A DNA stretch of 64,000 nucleotides from Blastopirellula retiformator (GCF_007859755.1 NZ_SJPF01000006.1:186010-250009), one strand, 5' to 3'. Positions 53,431-63,047 are shown, counted from the stretch's first letter. The notes: generated by a model not told the origin, from the sequence alone. A program made the numbers and translations.

Positions 53431-54264
53431 GTGCCGCGCACGATCGAAGAACTGAAAGCCCGAAAGCCGGCCCGTCGCGGTAGCGAAGTGCCGGCCGACG
53501 TCTTGAGGGCGATGAACGCCGGGCAGATCGAATCGCGCAACCTAGTCGAATGGCTGATCATCGACCAGGCGAAGCTGCTCAAAGCGATCTTGCCGCAAAT
53601 CGGCCTGACCGACGCGGCCGCACAAAAGTCGCTGCTTAAAGAGGCGCGGGCGCTCAGCGAATCTGGCATCATGCAGCGCTGTAGCGGCATCGGCGCCGCG
53701 TTTCATCAGACGCTCGGGGGCGCAAGAGAATCGGATGCGATCTTCGCAGCCATGACGCAGCACGCCAGCGACACGGTGCGCATCTGGGCCGCATTCGCCG
53801 ACACGGCCAATCCCAAGCTCACCTTCCCGCAGCGACTGAAACGGGTACGCAAGTTCGCGATTGATCCGAACGCCGGGGTGCGCGAAATCGCCTGGATGGC
53901 GGTACGCGCGCCAGCGTCTGACGCGCTGATCGACGAGGTCCATCGCCTGCAACCGTGGGCCGAGAACAAGGATCCGTTCGTTCGCCGGTTTGCGATCGAA
54001 GCGACACGTCCCTGCGGCGTCTGGTGCGCGCATCTCAAACGGCTGAAGGAAGACCCGACGCCGATGACGGAATTGCTGGACGCGTGCCACAGTGACGACG
54101 CGAAGTACGTGCAAGACTCGGTCGCCAACTGGCTGAACGACGCCAGCAAGTCGCAGCCTGACTGGGTGATCAAGACGTGCGATCGCTGGACGGCCGAATC
54201 GAAGACGCCGCAGACGAAAAGAATTGTCCATCGGGCGCTACGGACGTTGCGGAAGAAGAAATAG
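53431..54264 (+). CDS. HEAT-repeat DNA alkylation repair protein (AlkC/AlkD-like)
   Basis: 277 residues starting at GTG 53431, 5 bp after the Dabb gene. The protein is all-helical, with HEAT-type repeats from about residue 90. The segment DPFVRRFAIEATRPCGVWCA followed by KDDAKYVQDSVANWLNDASK-like text near 225 matches the AlkC/AlkD glycosylase superfamily, which removes N-alkylated bases without base flipping. The sequence at that point reads DDAKYVQDSVANWLNDAS. The catalytic Asp/Trp set cannot be confirmed without alignment, so a non-enzymatic role is possible. Confidence 0.8.
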   Translation: MPRTIEELKARKPARRGSEVPADVLRAMNAGQIESRNLVEWLIIDQAKLLKAILPQIGLTDAAAQKSLLKEARALSESGIMQRCSGIGAAFHQTLGGARESDAIFAAMTQHASDTVRIWAAFADTANPKLTFPQRLKRVRKFAIDPNAGVREIAWMAVRAPASDALIDEVHRLQPWAENKDPFVRRFAIEATRPCGVWCAHLKRLKEDPTPMTELLDACHSDDAKYVQDSVANWLNDASKSQPDWVIKTCDRWTAESKTPQTKRIVHRALRTLRKKK

Positions 54265-54363
54265 AGAAAGATCGCCTAGATACCGTATGCACTGCTAGAC
54301 AAGCCAGCAGTGGCACACGTTGAAAGACATGCTCATCCAAAAAAACTCGGCAAGCAGCGTACC

Positions 54364-54612
54364 ATGGCGCGACCAACTCATGACAAGCCGATCTCGCCAG
54401 ACGAACGACAACTTGCCGAGCGGCTAGGTTTCGTCACGGGCAAATGGTATTGGATTCGGCGGAGCGACGGCAGTTTGTCTCCCCACCTGTTTCATCGCAT
54501 CGAAGTCGACGCCCAGGGAAACTACGTCGGGCAGTTTTTCGTCGGTAGTTTCTTGCGCAGATTCCCGCTAAGCGCGGCGGTCGGCGAGGCGACCATGCCG
54601 CGCAAGCGGTGA
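54364..54612 (+). CDS. Small protein of unknown function
   Basis: 82 residues from ATG 54364; an alternative start at 54310 would cross a dispersed repeat. Basic, no membrane helix. The sequence contains ERLGFVTGKWYWIRRSDGSL and HRIEVDAQGNYVGQFFVGSF, a probable small beta-sheet. No family recognised. It converges with the XRE gene at only 18 bp. Confidence 0.6.
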   Translation: MARPTHDKPISPDERQLAERLGFVTGKWYWIRRSDGSLSPHLFHRIEVDAQGNYVGQFFVGSFLRRFPLSAAVGEATMPRKR

Positions 54613-54630
54613 ATCTTACGTGCCGCTGCT

Positions 54631-55164
54631 CTAATCGCGCATCGCTCGCAGGATCGAATCGTCCGAGATGCTGCGCTGCGCCGTGCGGCCCAGATCGTCC
54701 AGCGAGCGGCGCTGGCCGACATTGTTCCACGCGTTGACTTCGTTCAGCTCGGGCATAATGTCGTTGAGCTGATCGACCAACGTTTCGGCCATGATGCGAA
54801 CGCTCGATTCTTTGGAGCGTTCGAGGATCGCCTTGGCGGTCTTCATCACGCGAACCAGTTTCGCCCGTTGCCGAATTGGAGCCGAGAGATCGCACTCCGG
54901 CTCTTCCAATAGATCTTGCACGGGGACGTCCAAGGCCTGGCTCCAGCGATAGAGCTGGGTCAGGAGCAAATCAGACGTCTCTTCCTCTTCGTCGCGCACT
55001 TGCGAAGAGGTGATGCCAAGCCGTCGAGCTGCCGTGCGGAGCGATACGCCTTGTTCTTTGCGCACCTCCCGGATTCGATGCAGCGGCCTCTCAGGCTGCG
55101 TCCGAATGCGCGGAGATACAAAGGCCAACGAACCGCGAGTCAGTTCGAAAGGAACCGTTGCCAT
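54631..55164 (-). CDS. XRE-family helix-turn-helix regulator
   Basis: 177 residues. The HTH lies at about 28-85: IREVRKEQGVSLRTAARRLG, then ITSSQVRDEEEETSDLLLTQLY and LDVPVQDLL, a standard Cro/C1-type domain with extended recognition loop. The C-terminal 90 residues are helical (AKLVRVMKTAKAILERS, then MAETLVDQLNDIMPELNE) and probably dimerise. Target unknown. It is transcribed away from a nearly 500-bp gene-free region. Confidence 0.88.
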   Translation of the reverse strand: MATVPFELTRGSLAFVSPRIRTQPERPLHRIREVRKEQGVSLRTAARRLGITSSQVRDEEEETSDLLLTQLYRWSQALDVPVQDLLEEPECDLSAPIRQRAKLVRVMKTAKAILERSKESSVRIMAETLVDQLNDIMPELNEVNAWNNVGQRRSLDDLGRTAQRSISDDSILRAMRD

Positions 55165-55656
55165 AATCTGTCCTCCCTAAGTTCCGGTGACGCCGAAAGG
55201 GAGAACGAAAGCAAAGATACAAGTTTCCGACCGCGCAGCAACATCGTTCCGAACAAGTCGGAATGGAAAAAAATTGCCCGATCGATTGGAAATTGAACTC
55301 TGTTCCGCTAACCCGCCGCTACGCCAATCAACTGTCCTGAGTCGTTTTGACCGCGTATTCGACGTCTAGTTTTTATCGGGAGCCGCTTTTTGATGAGCCT
55401 CGACCTGCGGCAGACGATTCTACAGCAAGTACTGTACGACCCCCGAAGTGATGGGACGCCTGAGTAACCCTCCAGGCACGAAATAAATCCGAAAGTGCCT
55501 CTTTTAGGAAGAATGGACCTGGAAGTCCTCTTTGGCGATTCTAGATTCTACCGGAGATGGCGGATCAATTCAAGAAATACTTATCCGCTATTTTCAAATC
55601 GATGCCACAAGCCGACGCCTAGCGCAGGCAATTCGGATGTTAGTTTTTTCCCAGAT
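55165..55656. other. Gene-free region upstream of the XRE regulator
   Basis: About 490 bp with no frame that looks coding; the longest ones lack ribosome sites and merely oppose the neighbouring genes. It presumably contains the XRE promoter. I see no clear boxes, repeat or terminator in it. Confidence 0.45.
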
Positions 55657-56187
55657 TTATTCGCCTAGAGCGAAATTGCCGATCTTCCGCAGGAAGTTGG
55701 GGCGCGGCATCAGGTCGGGCGAATGCGCCGGGCGTTCTTTCTTGACGTCCGAGCCCCACTGCATCAGCCGCTCGAGCAGGTTCTGGTCGATCCCCAGACC
55801 GGGGCTGCTCGGAACTTGCGGCGCCGCCGCGACCGGAATGGCGGCGTTCTCTTGGTGCATCTGCCACATCCCCACCAGGTCGGCTTCGCTGACCGGCTTG
55901 CGGGCATCATGAATCAGCACCACTTCTCCCACCGCCTGCTGACTGCCGGTATCGACCGCCGAGGCGATTCCACGGCAGCGGGCGTGGCGAAGTACTTTCA
56001 CCTGCGGATACAGGTATCCGAGGTCTTTGGCCACTTCTTCGGTGTGGTCGGTCGATCCGTCGTCGACGATGACCAGCTCAAAATGGTCGGTCAGTTCCGG
56101 CAATACGTCGAGCAGACGTTCGACGTCGCGCGCCAGCCACTGCTGCGCGTTATGAACCGGCATGATTAGGCTCAGCGACTTGTCCAA
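55657..56187 (-). CDS. Family 2 glycosyltransferase, short
   Basis: 176 residues. I chose TTG 56187 because GAGAGGTGA lies just upstream and LDKSLSLIMPVHNAQQW begins the fold directly; the longer reading to 56469 has no support. The GT-A core shows FELVIVDDGSTDHTEEVAKD and LIHDARKPVSEADL. The protein stops after the N-terminal nucleotide-binding half, much shorter than full enzymes (250-300 residues), so it may be a partial domain or act with a partner. No sugar genes nearby. Confidence 0.8.
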   Translation of the reverse strand: MDKSLSLIMPVHNAQQWLARDVERLLDVLPELTDHFELVIVDDGSTDHTEEVAKDLGYLYPQVKVLRHARCRGIASAVDTGSQQAVGEVVLIHDARKPVSEADLVGMWQMHQENAAIPVAAAPQVPSSPGLGIDQNLLERLMQWGSDVKKERPAHSPDLMPRPNFLRKIGNFALGE

Positions 56188-56523
56188 CGTCTCACCTCTC
56201 TTCACTCGAGTCGACTTCGTGACGACACTTCTAACCGGGATTCGTTCCACAGCGGGGCGCATTGTCAGGCCATAGCGGCGTGATAGCACCCACATTGGGA
56301 AAGATCGGCGGAAGCGCGGGGCTTTTTCAATCTCCCCGTTTCGCGCTTGCTTAGCCGGTTCGTGCCGTAAAGTTGGGTTGTGACGTTTGCAAAGGGGTAA
56401 ACCGCGAGTCTGCCGCCCGTAGACTAGTCGGGGCCACGCAACAATTGAGCGACCCTGTTGACCCGACATCGATTCCTGTCGAAAACTGAATCGAGTAGCA
56501 CTTATTTATCTGGAAAGCCCGCG
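56188..56523. other. Divergent intergenic region before hisI
   Basis: 336 bp between the divergent glycosyltransferase and hisI genes. It must hold both promoters. I can point to no convincing -35/-10 pair or operator. Confidence 0.4.
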
Positions 56524-56919
56524 ATGTCCATTTCCCTGCCCCGAGAACCTGATTTCGCCAAAGCGGGCGGACTGGTCCCCGCGATCGCCCAAGACGCCGA
56601 CAATGGCGAGGTCTTGATGATGGCCTGGATGAACCCCGAGGCGTTTGCCGAAACGCTCGCTACAGGGCGAGCCGTCTACTTCAGCCGCAGTCGCGGCAAA
56701 CTGTGGCGCAAAGGAGAAGAAAGCGGGCACGTTCAGACGGTCGTCAGCATCTTCGTCGACTGCGACGCCGATTGCCTGTTACTGAAAGTGCGGCAAGAAG
56801 GCGCCGCCTGTCACGAAGGATATCGAACCTGCTTCTTCCGCCAGATCGGCCAGGACGAAACGATGATTCTAGGAGAGCGGCTAGTCGATCCGGCCCAAGC
56901 ATACGGCAAGAAACCGTAA
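56524..56919 (+). CDS. hisI: Phosphoribosyl-AMP cyclohydrolase
   Basis: 131 residues, normal for the stand-alone form. It opens the purine ring of phosphoribosyl-AMP in histidine synthesis. Signatures: [40 protein letters not shown], and the metal site [13 protein letters not shown] with Asp and Cys residues, followed by [12 protein letters not shown] with the third Cys. All zinc and magnesium ligands are present. The usual fused HisE part is absent. No other his genes are nearby. Confidence 0.96.
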   Translation: MSISLPREPDFAKAGGLVPAIAQDADNGEVLMMAWMNPEAFAETLATGRAVYFSRSRGKLWRKGEESGHVQTVVSIFVDCDADCLLLKVRQEGAACHEGYRTCFFRQIGQDETMILGERLVDPAQAYGKKP

Positions 56920-57105
56920 TCAAAGCCTGGATTCCCTAGTTCCTCAAACGTAACCGTCCGGCCAACCGCACTATCAACGACAGATTTCTTTACGCAGAAA
57001 CGGCATTTCTGGAATTACTTGCCGTTTTTTTCTAGCTCCTCACAACTTCCGCCCGATATATTGGGCGGCAGTTGCAGGACAATCTCTAACTCGAGGAACA
57101 CAGCG

Positions 57106-57414
57106 ATGTTAATGATCTTGGTAATTCTTCTCGCTATCGTTGCACTGGTGCTCGGAATTCTCCAGTTGATCTACTTCATTCAAGTATTGATGCGGATGTT
57201 TAGCAACGATGAGTCGACGCTCGGCATTATCTGCATCGTGCTGACGCTTTGCAGCGGCTTCGGACCGCTGCTGACCTACATCATGGGCTGGGTCAAAATG
57301 GACAAGCTCCAGACGCAAGCGATCATGCCGAAATGGACGACCTACTTGGTCGCCCAACTCGTGATCACCGTGCTGCTCATGATTCTGTTGGCGCTCCTCG
57401 GTCCGGCGAACTAG
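57106..57414 (+). CDS. Small three-helix membrane protein
   Basis: 102 residues from ATG 57106 with GAGGAACA upstream. Three hydrophobic segments: about 1-25 (ILVILLAIVALVLGILQLIY), 40-60 and 80-100 (AQLVITVLLMILLALLG), with a short charged loop (KMDKLQTQAIMPKW). No family recognised. A strong palindromic terminator follows at once. Confidence 0.75.
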   Translation: MLMILVILLAIVALVLGILQLIYFIQVLMRMFSNDESTLGIICIVLTLCSGFGPLLTYIMGWVKMDKLQTQAIMPKWTTYLVAQLVITVLLMILLALLGPAN

Positions 57415-57440
57415 TCGCTAAGCGAACTACAACGATAAAA

Positions 57441-57467
57441 GGACCGCCAAGCTTGGCGGTCCTTTTT
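57441..57467. terminator. Bidirectional rho-independent terminator
   Basis: A perfect palindrome with 11-bp arms (GGACCGCCAAG and its complement, 57441-57462) is followed by TTTTT and preceded by AAAA, so it can end transcripts of both convergent neighbours. Confidence 0.93.
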
Positions 57468-57503
57468 CATTTCTTGCCTCTTGCAGGGCAGGCCCCCGCA
57501 GAG

Positions 57504-57872
57504 CTACGTCCCGGCGATCGGCAACCAGCGGCCATCGTTCAAGTGCCACGATTGTCCGTCATCTTCGTCAAACAAGATCGCCGCATAGCGGCCCGGCTGC
57601 GTTTGCATCAGCTTGACTTGATAGGCGCCGGTTCGATCTTTCAAATCGCGGGAAGGCTCGATCTTCACCCAGGCGCCTTCCTGCATCTCGACCGATTCGC
57701 CGGTTACCTGGTTGTAACGAATCGCAACCCAGCGGCCGTTGCTAAGCGAAACCATCTCGACGTCAAACGTCCCTTGCGGACGGGGCTTTTGCTTTTTGTC
57801 ATTCTTGGCGACGGCGACCGTTACGGCGCCGATGCAGCAGACAAGCACGAGCGGCAGAATCAGTTTTCGCAT
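57504..57872 (-). CDS. Small secreted protein of unknown function
   Basis: 122 residues. Residues 1-22 are a signal peptide (KLILPLVLVCCIGAVTVAVA). The mature part is beta-rich, with a twice repeated pattern: VSLSNGRWVAIRYNQVTG, then GAWVKIEPSRD and QSWHLNDGRWLPIAG. No enzyme motif. Periplasmic or exported. Confidence 0.75.
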   Translation of the reverse strand: MRKLILPLVLVCCIGAVTVAVAKNDKKQKPRPQGTFDVEMVSLSNGRWVAIRYNQVTGESVEMQEGAWVKIEPSRDLKDRTGAYQVKLMQTQPGRYAAILFDEDDGQSWHLNDGRWLPIAGT

Positions 57873-58374
57873 GATGGGGCCTCACTATGGGACAAATAGT
57901 AACCACATAAAGGGGTAGTTTGTTTGTTATCAATTATCTTGAGATTCTCCGCAACCTAATATTGCCGCGGCCCCTGGCTTGACGACGCTCCCCTACCTCC
58001 GCCAGGCGAGCGTCCCCCACACTGACTAACAAAACTCAACACCCTTACACACCGCTATTAACGCTTTACCGGCAAAGATCTCTCCATTCGCCACCTGCCC
58101 CATCGGGCATGCCCGTCGCCGATGTACGAATCCTTATTTCTCTGTTTTGCGCACAAGACTCTCCGATCCGCCGCACATCGAACCCCCATATCTACAATAT
58201 ACATACTAAGTTTTATTAGGTTTCAATGAATAACCGGCACTCCGCGGGAAGAGCGATTGTTTCGCCTCGCTCAACTTTTTCTACTGACCCGAATCAAGTC
58301 GGAAGCGGTCGCGTGCTCGCTTCGCCATCGTGTTAATCGAAACACTTTCCTCCTATTTCTAAAGAGTTGATGAA
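57873..58374. other. AT-rich intergenic region before the DUF1559 gene
   Basis: About 500 bp without a gene. The part 58100-58230 is AT-rich (TATCTACAATATACATACTAA near 58190) and a plausible promoter region for the DUF1559 gene. No repeat or clear operator seen. Confidence 0.4.
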
Positions 58375-59343
58375 ATGAGCCTCGGTACTTCTTCAGGTCT
58401 CAAATCTCGCCGTCGCGGCTTCACCCTGGTCGAACTGCTGGTCGTAATCGCGATCATCGGCGTCTTGATCGGGCTGCTGCTACCCGCCGTCCAACAGGCC
58501 CGCGAAGCGGCTCGCCGGATGCACTGCCAAAACAATCTGAAGCAGATCGGGCTGGCGCTGCACAACTACCACGACACTTACAATTCACTCTCGGCCGGCA
58601 ATCAAGGTTCGCCGTCCGCGACCTCCTACAGCGGCCATGGCTGGACCTGGCACTCCAACATTCTCTCTTTTCTCGAACAGAACACGTTGTTCGACGCGAT
58701 CCAGGGCTCCGACGGTTGGGGCAACGAATCGGGCAGCCAAAGCTCGGGCAAACCGCTGATCGTGCAGGCGACCGTCGTCAAGGCCTTCTGGTGCCCTTCC
58801 CAAGAAGACGTCACGAATGGCCCACAAAAAAATGGCTACCAGCCGTCCAACTACAACGGCAATATGGGAACCCGGATCGGCAGCAGCGGTGACAATTGCA
58901 AATCATCCGACATCCAAGATCTCGACGACATGCGTTCCGAGGATTGGGGCTGCATGAACGGAAATGGCATTTTTTACGTCGATAGCAAGACTCGCTTCGC
59001 GGACGTGCGAGACGGTTTGTCCAACACGATCTTTGTCAGCGAAGTCGTCGACACGGGGGGCGATACCATCGGGTATTGGAGCAATGGCGCCGATCGTCGC
59101 GCCATTTTCTCGTCCGGGGCCGACGGCAATCCCCCCTCCGAAATGACCGAGTATCTGATCGCCGCCGAAGGGAACGATCCGATCAACGGCGGCTCGGAAG
59201 AAGCGGCCGGCAGCTGGCATCCCGGCGGCGCCAACTTCTGCATGGGAGACGGCAGCATCCGCTTCCTGTCGGAAAACATGAACATGGCGACCTATCAAGG
59301 CCTTAGCACTCGCCGCGAAGGCGAAGTTCTGGGCGCCTACTAA
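58375..59343 (+). CDS. DUF1559 prepilin-like exported protein
   Basis: 322 residues. The N-terminus is a type IV prepilin/pseudopilin signal: [20 protein letters not shown] with cleavage expected before Phe. After the helix comes the DUF1559 signature ([20 protein letters not shown], then [11 protein letters not shown]). The C-terminus has the usual [19 protein letters not shown] motif. The family is greatly expanded in planctomycetes and its members are exported surface proteins of unclear task. A lipoprotein gene follows 99 bp downstream, as is common for this family. Confidence 0.95.
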   Translation: MSLGTSSGLKSRRRGFTLVELLVVIAIIGVLIGLLLPAVQQAREAARRMHCQNNLKQIGLALHNYHDTYNSLSAGNQGSPSATSYSGHGWTWHSNILSFLEQNTLFDAIQGSDGWGNESGSQSSGKPLIVQATVVKAFWCPSQEDVTNGPQKNGYQPSNYNGNMGTRIGSSGDNCKSSDIQDLDDMRSEDWGCMNGNGIFYVDSKTRFADVRDGLSNTIFVSEVVDTGGDTIGYWSNGADRRAIFSSGADGNPPSEMTEYLIAAEGNDPINGGSEEAAGSWHPGGANFCMGDGSIRFLSENMNMATYQGLSTRREGEVLGAY

Positions 59344-59442
59344 GCCGTCATTTGCCAACCGAAAAGGCCGCGCCGTCAATCCCACAGCGGCGGCGGCCAA
59401 GCGGAAATCTCAATTTCCTTCAACCCACAAAAGAGTTGTCCT

Positions 59443-59916
59443 GTGAAATCGAAACAAGCTGGTCGCCTGGCGGTGGCCCTGTCGGTGATATTGCTGGGCC
59501 TGCCAGGCTGCGGCGGTCCTAGTGATCAACCTGACTTGGGCCGGGTGCATGGCACCATCACCATCGACGGCACTCCCCTGAGTGGCGTCGTTGTCGTCTT
59601 TCAACCCGAAAGCGGTCGTCCAGCCCATGGCCGCACCGACGCCAACGGCCAGTACGAACTGACCTACATTCGGGACACGCGCGGAACGAAAGTCGGCCGC
59701 AATCGCGTAGAGATTGCCCCGAGCGAAGAAGAGGATGAACCTGCCCAGGACGAATCCGACACCGAAGAGGTCCAGCGCAGCCGGCCGACCAAGTCCGGCA
59801 AACCCCGAATCCCCGCTCGCTACAACATCAAGAGCGAACTCGAAGCCGACGTTCAGCCTGGCGACAACACGTTCGATTTTGAACTAACGTCGAAGACGGG
59901 CCGATCACGCCGGTAG
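59443..59916 (+). CDS. Lipoprotein with carboxypeptidase-regulatory-like domain
   Basis: 157 residues from GTG 59443. Lipoprotein signal with lipobox LPGC at about residue 23. A single beta-sandwich domain (30-110) follows: GRVHGTITIDGTPLSGVVVV, FQPESGRPAHGRTDANGQYE, LTYIRDTRGTKVG, as seen in transthyretin-like/CarboxypepD_reg domains. An acidic, Arg-rich spacer (about 88-118) interrupts it. Such proteins often stand after DUF1559 genes in planctomycetes and may work with them at the cell surface. Confidence 0.87.
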   Translation: MKSKQAGRLAVALSVILLGLPGCGGPSDQPDLGRVHGTITIDGTPLSGVVVVFQPESGRPAHGRTDANGQYELTYIRDTRGTKVGRNRVEIAPSEEEDEPAQDESDTEEVQRSRPTKSGKPRIPARYNIKSELEADVQPGDNTFDFELTSKTGRSRR

Positions 59917-59944
59917 GTTTTCGGCTTTATCAATCATCAAGCAA

Positions 59945-59972
59945 GGCGTTGCCGACCGGCAGCGCCTTTTTT
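59945..59972 (+). terminator. Rho-independent terminator after the lipoprotein gene
   Basis: A 9-bp stem GGCGTTGCC/GGCAGCGCC (one G-T pair) with loop GACC runs into six T residues. It begins 29 bases after the stop. Confidence 0.9.
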
Positions 59973-60163
59973 GCTGCGCTGCTCGCGGCGAAGTAGGCGG
60001 GTTCTTTTTTTCCCAAGTCCCGCAATCTCGATCCCGGCCGCTTTCGGAGATTTCTCCGCTGAAAGCAGCCCCGATGCGAAAGATCCGTTCGGACGGGCCC
60101 GCGTTTCCGTCTATACTGCCGGAATCACCCGCAACGAAATCTCCGATCCCCTCGCGACTTGCC

Positions 60164-61717
60164 ATGCCTGCTCCCCTCCTCTCTCGCTGCGTCACCTTGC
60201 TACTGTTGTCTCTGTGGGTCGCTGCCGCCCATGCCGGCGATCGCCCCAATGTCGTGCTGATGATGGTCGACGATCTTGGCTATTCCGACTTTGGTTGCTA
60301 CGGCAGCGAGATCGAAACGCCCCATATCGACGCCCTCGCCGACGGCGGTCTGCGGTTCCGCAACTTTTGCAATACCGCCAAATGCCATTCCTCGCGGGTG
60401 TCGCTATTGACCGGGCTCTACTGCGATCAAGCTGGCGCACAGTCGTTAAGCCGCGGCGTCACGATCGCCGAGGTGCTTGGCGCCGCTGGATATCACACGG
60501 CGATGGTCGGCAAGTGGCATCTGGGCGCCGAGCCGACCGATCGCGGCTTTCAAAAGTACTTCGGCCACCTCTCCGGCGCGACCAACTTCTTCGTCGGCGA
60601 CGACACGTTCCGTCTCAATGGCAAAAAATGGAACGACTTCGACGAAGACTTTTATACCACCGACGCCAATATCGCTTGGGCCGAGAAGTTCCTGACCCAG
60701 GCCATGGAAGAAGATCCCGACAAACCGTTCTTCCTGTATGTCGCCCACAACGCGCCCCACTATCCGCTGCAGGCCCGCGAAGAAGATTTCCGCAAGTACG
60801 AACATCGTTACGAAGAAGGCTGGGACAAACTGCGGGCCGCCCGGTACCAGCGGCAGTTGGAGATGGGCCTGATCCCGAAGGCCTGGGCCCTATCACCCCG
60901 GCCAGAGCATGTGCCGGCGTGGGACGAACTATCGGAAGAGCAGCGCGACTGGGAGCGCCGCCGGATGGCCGCGTTCGCCGGCATGGTCGACCGCGTTGAT
61001 CAAACGACCGGCCAACTGGTGAAGTTCCTGAAAGAGAAAGGGGTCTACGACAACACGCTGATCCTGATCTGCAGCGACAACGGCGCTTGTCCGTTTGATC
61101 GGACCAAGGGAAAAGAGTTCGATCCGTGGGATTCTCGCTCGTACTGGTGTTACGACACCAGCTGGTCGCACGTCGGCAACACGCCGTTTCGCCTGCACAA
61201 GCAAAACCAGCATGAAGGTGGGATCTCGTCGCCGCTGATCGCCCATTGGCCGGCCGGGCTAAAAACCAAGCCGGGCGAGATCACCGACCAACGGGCTCAC
61301 TTGATCGACGTGATGGCGACCTGCATCGAACTGGGCGAAACCGAGTATCCTGCCCAGTGGTCTGGCCGCAACCTAGAGCCGCTCCAAGGCAAGTCGCTGC
61401 TGCCGATTTTGGCCGGCAAGACTCGCCAAGGCCATGACTTCCTCTACTACCACTTCGCCACCAACCGCGCCATCCAAAAAGGGAAATGGAAGCTAGTCAC
61501 CCATCGGGCGTCGCAGTGGGAGCTGTACGATATCGAGAACGATGGAACCGAACTGCACAACGTAGCTGACCAACATCCCGAAGTGGTCGCCGAGCTTTCC
61601 GCTCTCTGGCAAAAAACGGCGACCGAGACCGATCACCTGAAGCCGACCCAAACGCGTCCTGTCTCGGGAAAAACCCCGCCGCTACTCAACAAAAACGGCA
61701 CGCCCGCCAAACGCTAG
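60164..61717 (+). CDS. Exported arylsulfatase-family sulfatase
   Basis: 517 residues from ATG 60164, which opens a signal peptide (LLSRCVTLLLLSLWVAAAHA). Sulfatase fold: RPNVVLMMVDDLGYSDFG (metal-binding Asp pair), then CNTAKCHSSRVSLLTGLY with the formylglycine Cys and the Arg. The +2 position is Ser instead of Pro or Ala. HTAMVGKWHLG and LILICSDNGACPFD (second metal site) follow. It removes sulfate esters, probably from marine polysaccharides, in the periplasm. A maturase (FGE or anSME) must be encoded elsewhere. Single gene, ended by a region without clear terminator. Confidence 0.93.
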   Translation: MPAPLLSRCVTLLLLSLWVAAAHAGDRPNVVLMMVDDLGYSDFGCYGSEIETPHIDALADGGLRFRNFCNTAKCHSSRVSLLTGLYCDQAGAQSLSRGVTIAEVLGAAGYHTAMVGKWHLGAEPTDRGFQKYFGHLSGATNFFVGDDTFRLNGKKWNDFDEDFYTTDANIAWAEKFLTQAMEEDPDKPFFLYVAHNAPHYPLQAREEDFRKYEHRYEEGWDKLRAARYQRQLEMGLIPKAWALSPRPEHVPAWDELSEEQRDWERRRMAAFAGMVDRVDQTTGQLVKFLKEKGVYDNTLILICSDNGACPFDRTKGKEFDPWDSRSYWCYDTSWSHVGNTPFRLHKQNQHEGGISSPLIAHWPAGLKTKPGEITDQRAHLIDVMATCIELGETEYPAQWSGRNLEPLQGKSLLPILAGKTRQGHDFLYYHFATNRAIQKGKWKLVTHRASQWELYDIENDGTELHNVADQHPEVVAELSALWQKTATETDHLKPTQTRPVSGKTPPLLNKNGTPAKR

Positions 61718-61925
61718 AAGGTAGGGTAGGCCGTGCCTGCCGAGATGGATACGGCTGCATATCTGCCGACGCGGCCTGCCCCAAAACAGTGCGTTTATGC
61801 GCGAAAAGAAAACATCTTCCTGACAGTCCTTCGTTGAGAACTGACGCCGTTTCTCCCGTGTATAATTGACCGCCAAACGCGAGTCGATCAAAGTGCGCGG
61901 CGTCAACATTTCCCCAGGACAGTCC

Positions 61926-62618
61926 ATGTCAGCAAAGCTCCTATCAACGTTCTGCCTGCTTAGCTTCGCCCTCATCGGTTGTGGTTCGCCCAGCGGTTAC
62001 GACGCAGCGGAGACCGCCTACATCAATGGCGAGTACGAGAAGGCGATTGAACTATTTACGGAAGTTGCCAAGACCTCCGACAACCCGGCAGTTTATTGCA
62101 ACCGCGGCAACTGCTATTCGGTCCTAGGGAATATCGATGCAGCGTTGGCGGACTATGAAACCGCAATCGATTTGATGAACAAAGTGACGGACGATCCCAA
62201 CGATCCAAATCTCGCTTACTTCTACTACAACCGCGGCTTCGCCTGCGATATGGCAGGCAAGTATGGGCAAGCGATCAAGGACTACGAACGAACGATCGCC
62301 GTCAACGCGACCTACCCCGACGTCAAGAACCACCTTGGCTGGGTGTTGGCGACCTGTCCCGAAAAGAAGTATCGCAACCCGAAGCGAGCCGTGGAAGTCG
62401 CGACCCTGGCCTGCGAAGAAAGCCAATGGCAAGACGGTTCGGTGATCGATACGCTCGCCGCCGCGCATGCCGCCGCCGGCGACTTTGCGCAGGCGGTCCA
62501 GCGCCAGGAACAAGCGATCGCACTGATCGAAGAGGATGAGGGCAGACCAGAGTTAACGGAACGGCTAGAGCTATATCGCAATAAGAAGCCGTTCGTCGAC
62601 GCTCCGCCGGTGAAGTAG
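61926..62618 (+). CDS. TPR lipoprotein
   Basis: 230 residues from ATG 61926. Lipoprotein signal LLSTFCLLSFALIGC with Cys at 19. TPR units follow: YINGEYEKAIELFTEVAKTS, then AVYCNRGNCYSVLGNIDAAL, AYFYYNRGFACDMAGKYGQA and a degenerate C-terminal pair (AAAHAAAGDFAQAVQRQEQA). A scaffold for protein contacts in the periplasm; partner unknown. Single gene. Confidence 0.9.
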   Translation: MSAKLLSTFCLLSFALIGCGSPSGYDAAETAYINGEYEKAIELFTEVAKTSDNPAVYCNRGNCYSVLGNIDAALADYETAIDLMNKVTDDPNDPNLAYFYYNRGFACDMAGKYGQAIKDYERTIAVNATYPDVKNHLGWVLATCPEKKYRNPKRAVEVATLACEESQWQDGSVIDTLAAAHAAAGDFAQAVQRQEQAIALIEEDEGRPELTERLELYRNKKPFVDAPPVK

Positions 62619-62714
62619 CGTGTAACACGTGAAGGTGTTAGGGTATGCATTTGCTTATTCCGAATTCGACCGCTCGTTCAACCCAAGAAATGCTGGACGA
62701 AAAAGTGTGAGCGC

Positions 62715-63047
62715 ATGATGCCCGATGGCCCGAAGTCGCCGTCACGACCGACGGTAAAGCGCCTATTTGCGTTGTCGAGCAATCGATGCGCATACCCAGA
62801 TTGCTCAACTCAATTGGTTGACCCAGCGACTGGATCGATCGTAGGCGAAGTCTGTCACATCAAAGGTGAAAAACCAGGAGCCCCACGTTACGACAGCGAG
62901 CAGGATAACCAGTCTCGCCATAGTTTTGAGAACTTGATTCTTCTTTGCAATTCTTCTTTGCAACGTCCATCACAAAATCGTTGACGATGATGAAGAGCTG
63001 TTTTCGGTCGAACGTTTACTCCAAATGAAGTCAAGTCATGAGACCCT
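62715..63047 (+). pseudogene. HNH nuclease gene broken by a 13-bp duplication and by repeat copy C
   Basis: The reading begins with RLFALSSNRCAYPDCSTQLV and VGEVCHIKGEKPGAPRYD, the N-terminal half of a zinc HNH module. At FENLILLC the frame is lost because TTCTTCTTTGCAA is present twice in tandem (62938-62950 and 62951-62963). Removing one copy restores NVHHKIVDDDEELFSVERLL, the missing HH pair and following helix. The restored gene then runs into dispersed element copy C at 63047. So it is doubly damaged and not expected to make an active enzyme. Family members usually carry more C-terminal sequence, which the element seems to have replaced. Confidence 0.87.

Noticed and set aside
55657-56469. 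Longer version of the glycosyltransferase starting at 56469
   Set aside because: The added 94 residues are Arg-rich and lack homology-like pattern, while TTG 56187 has a strong ribosome site right at the start of the fold.
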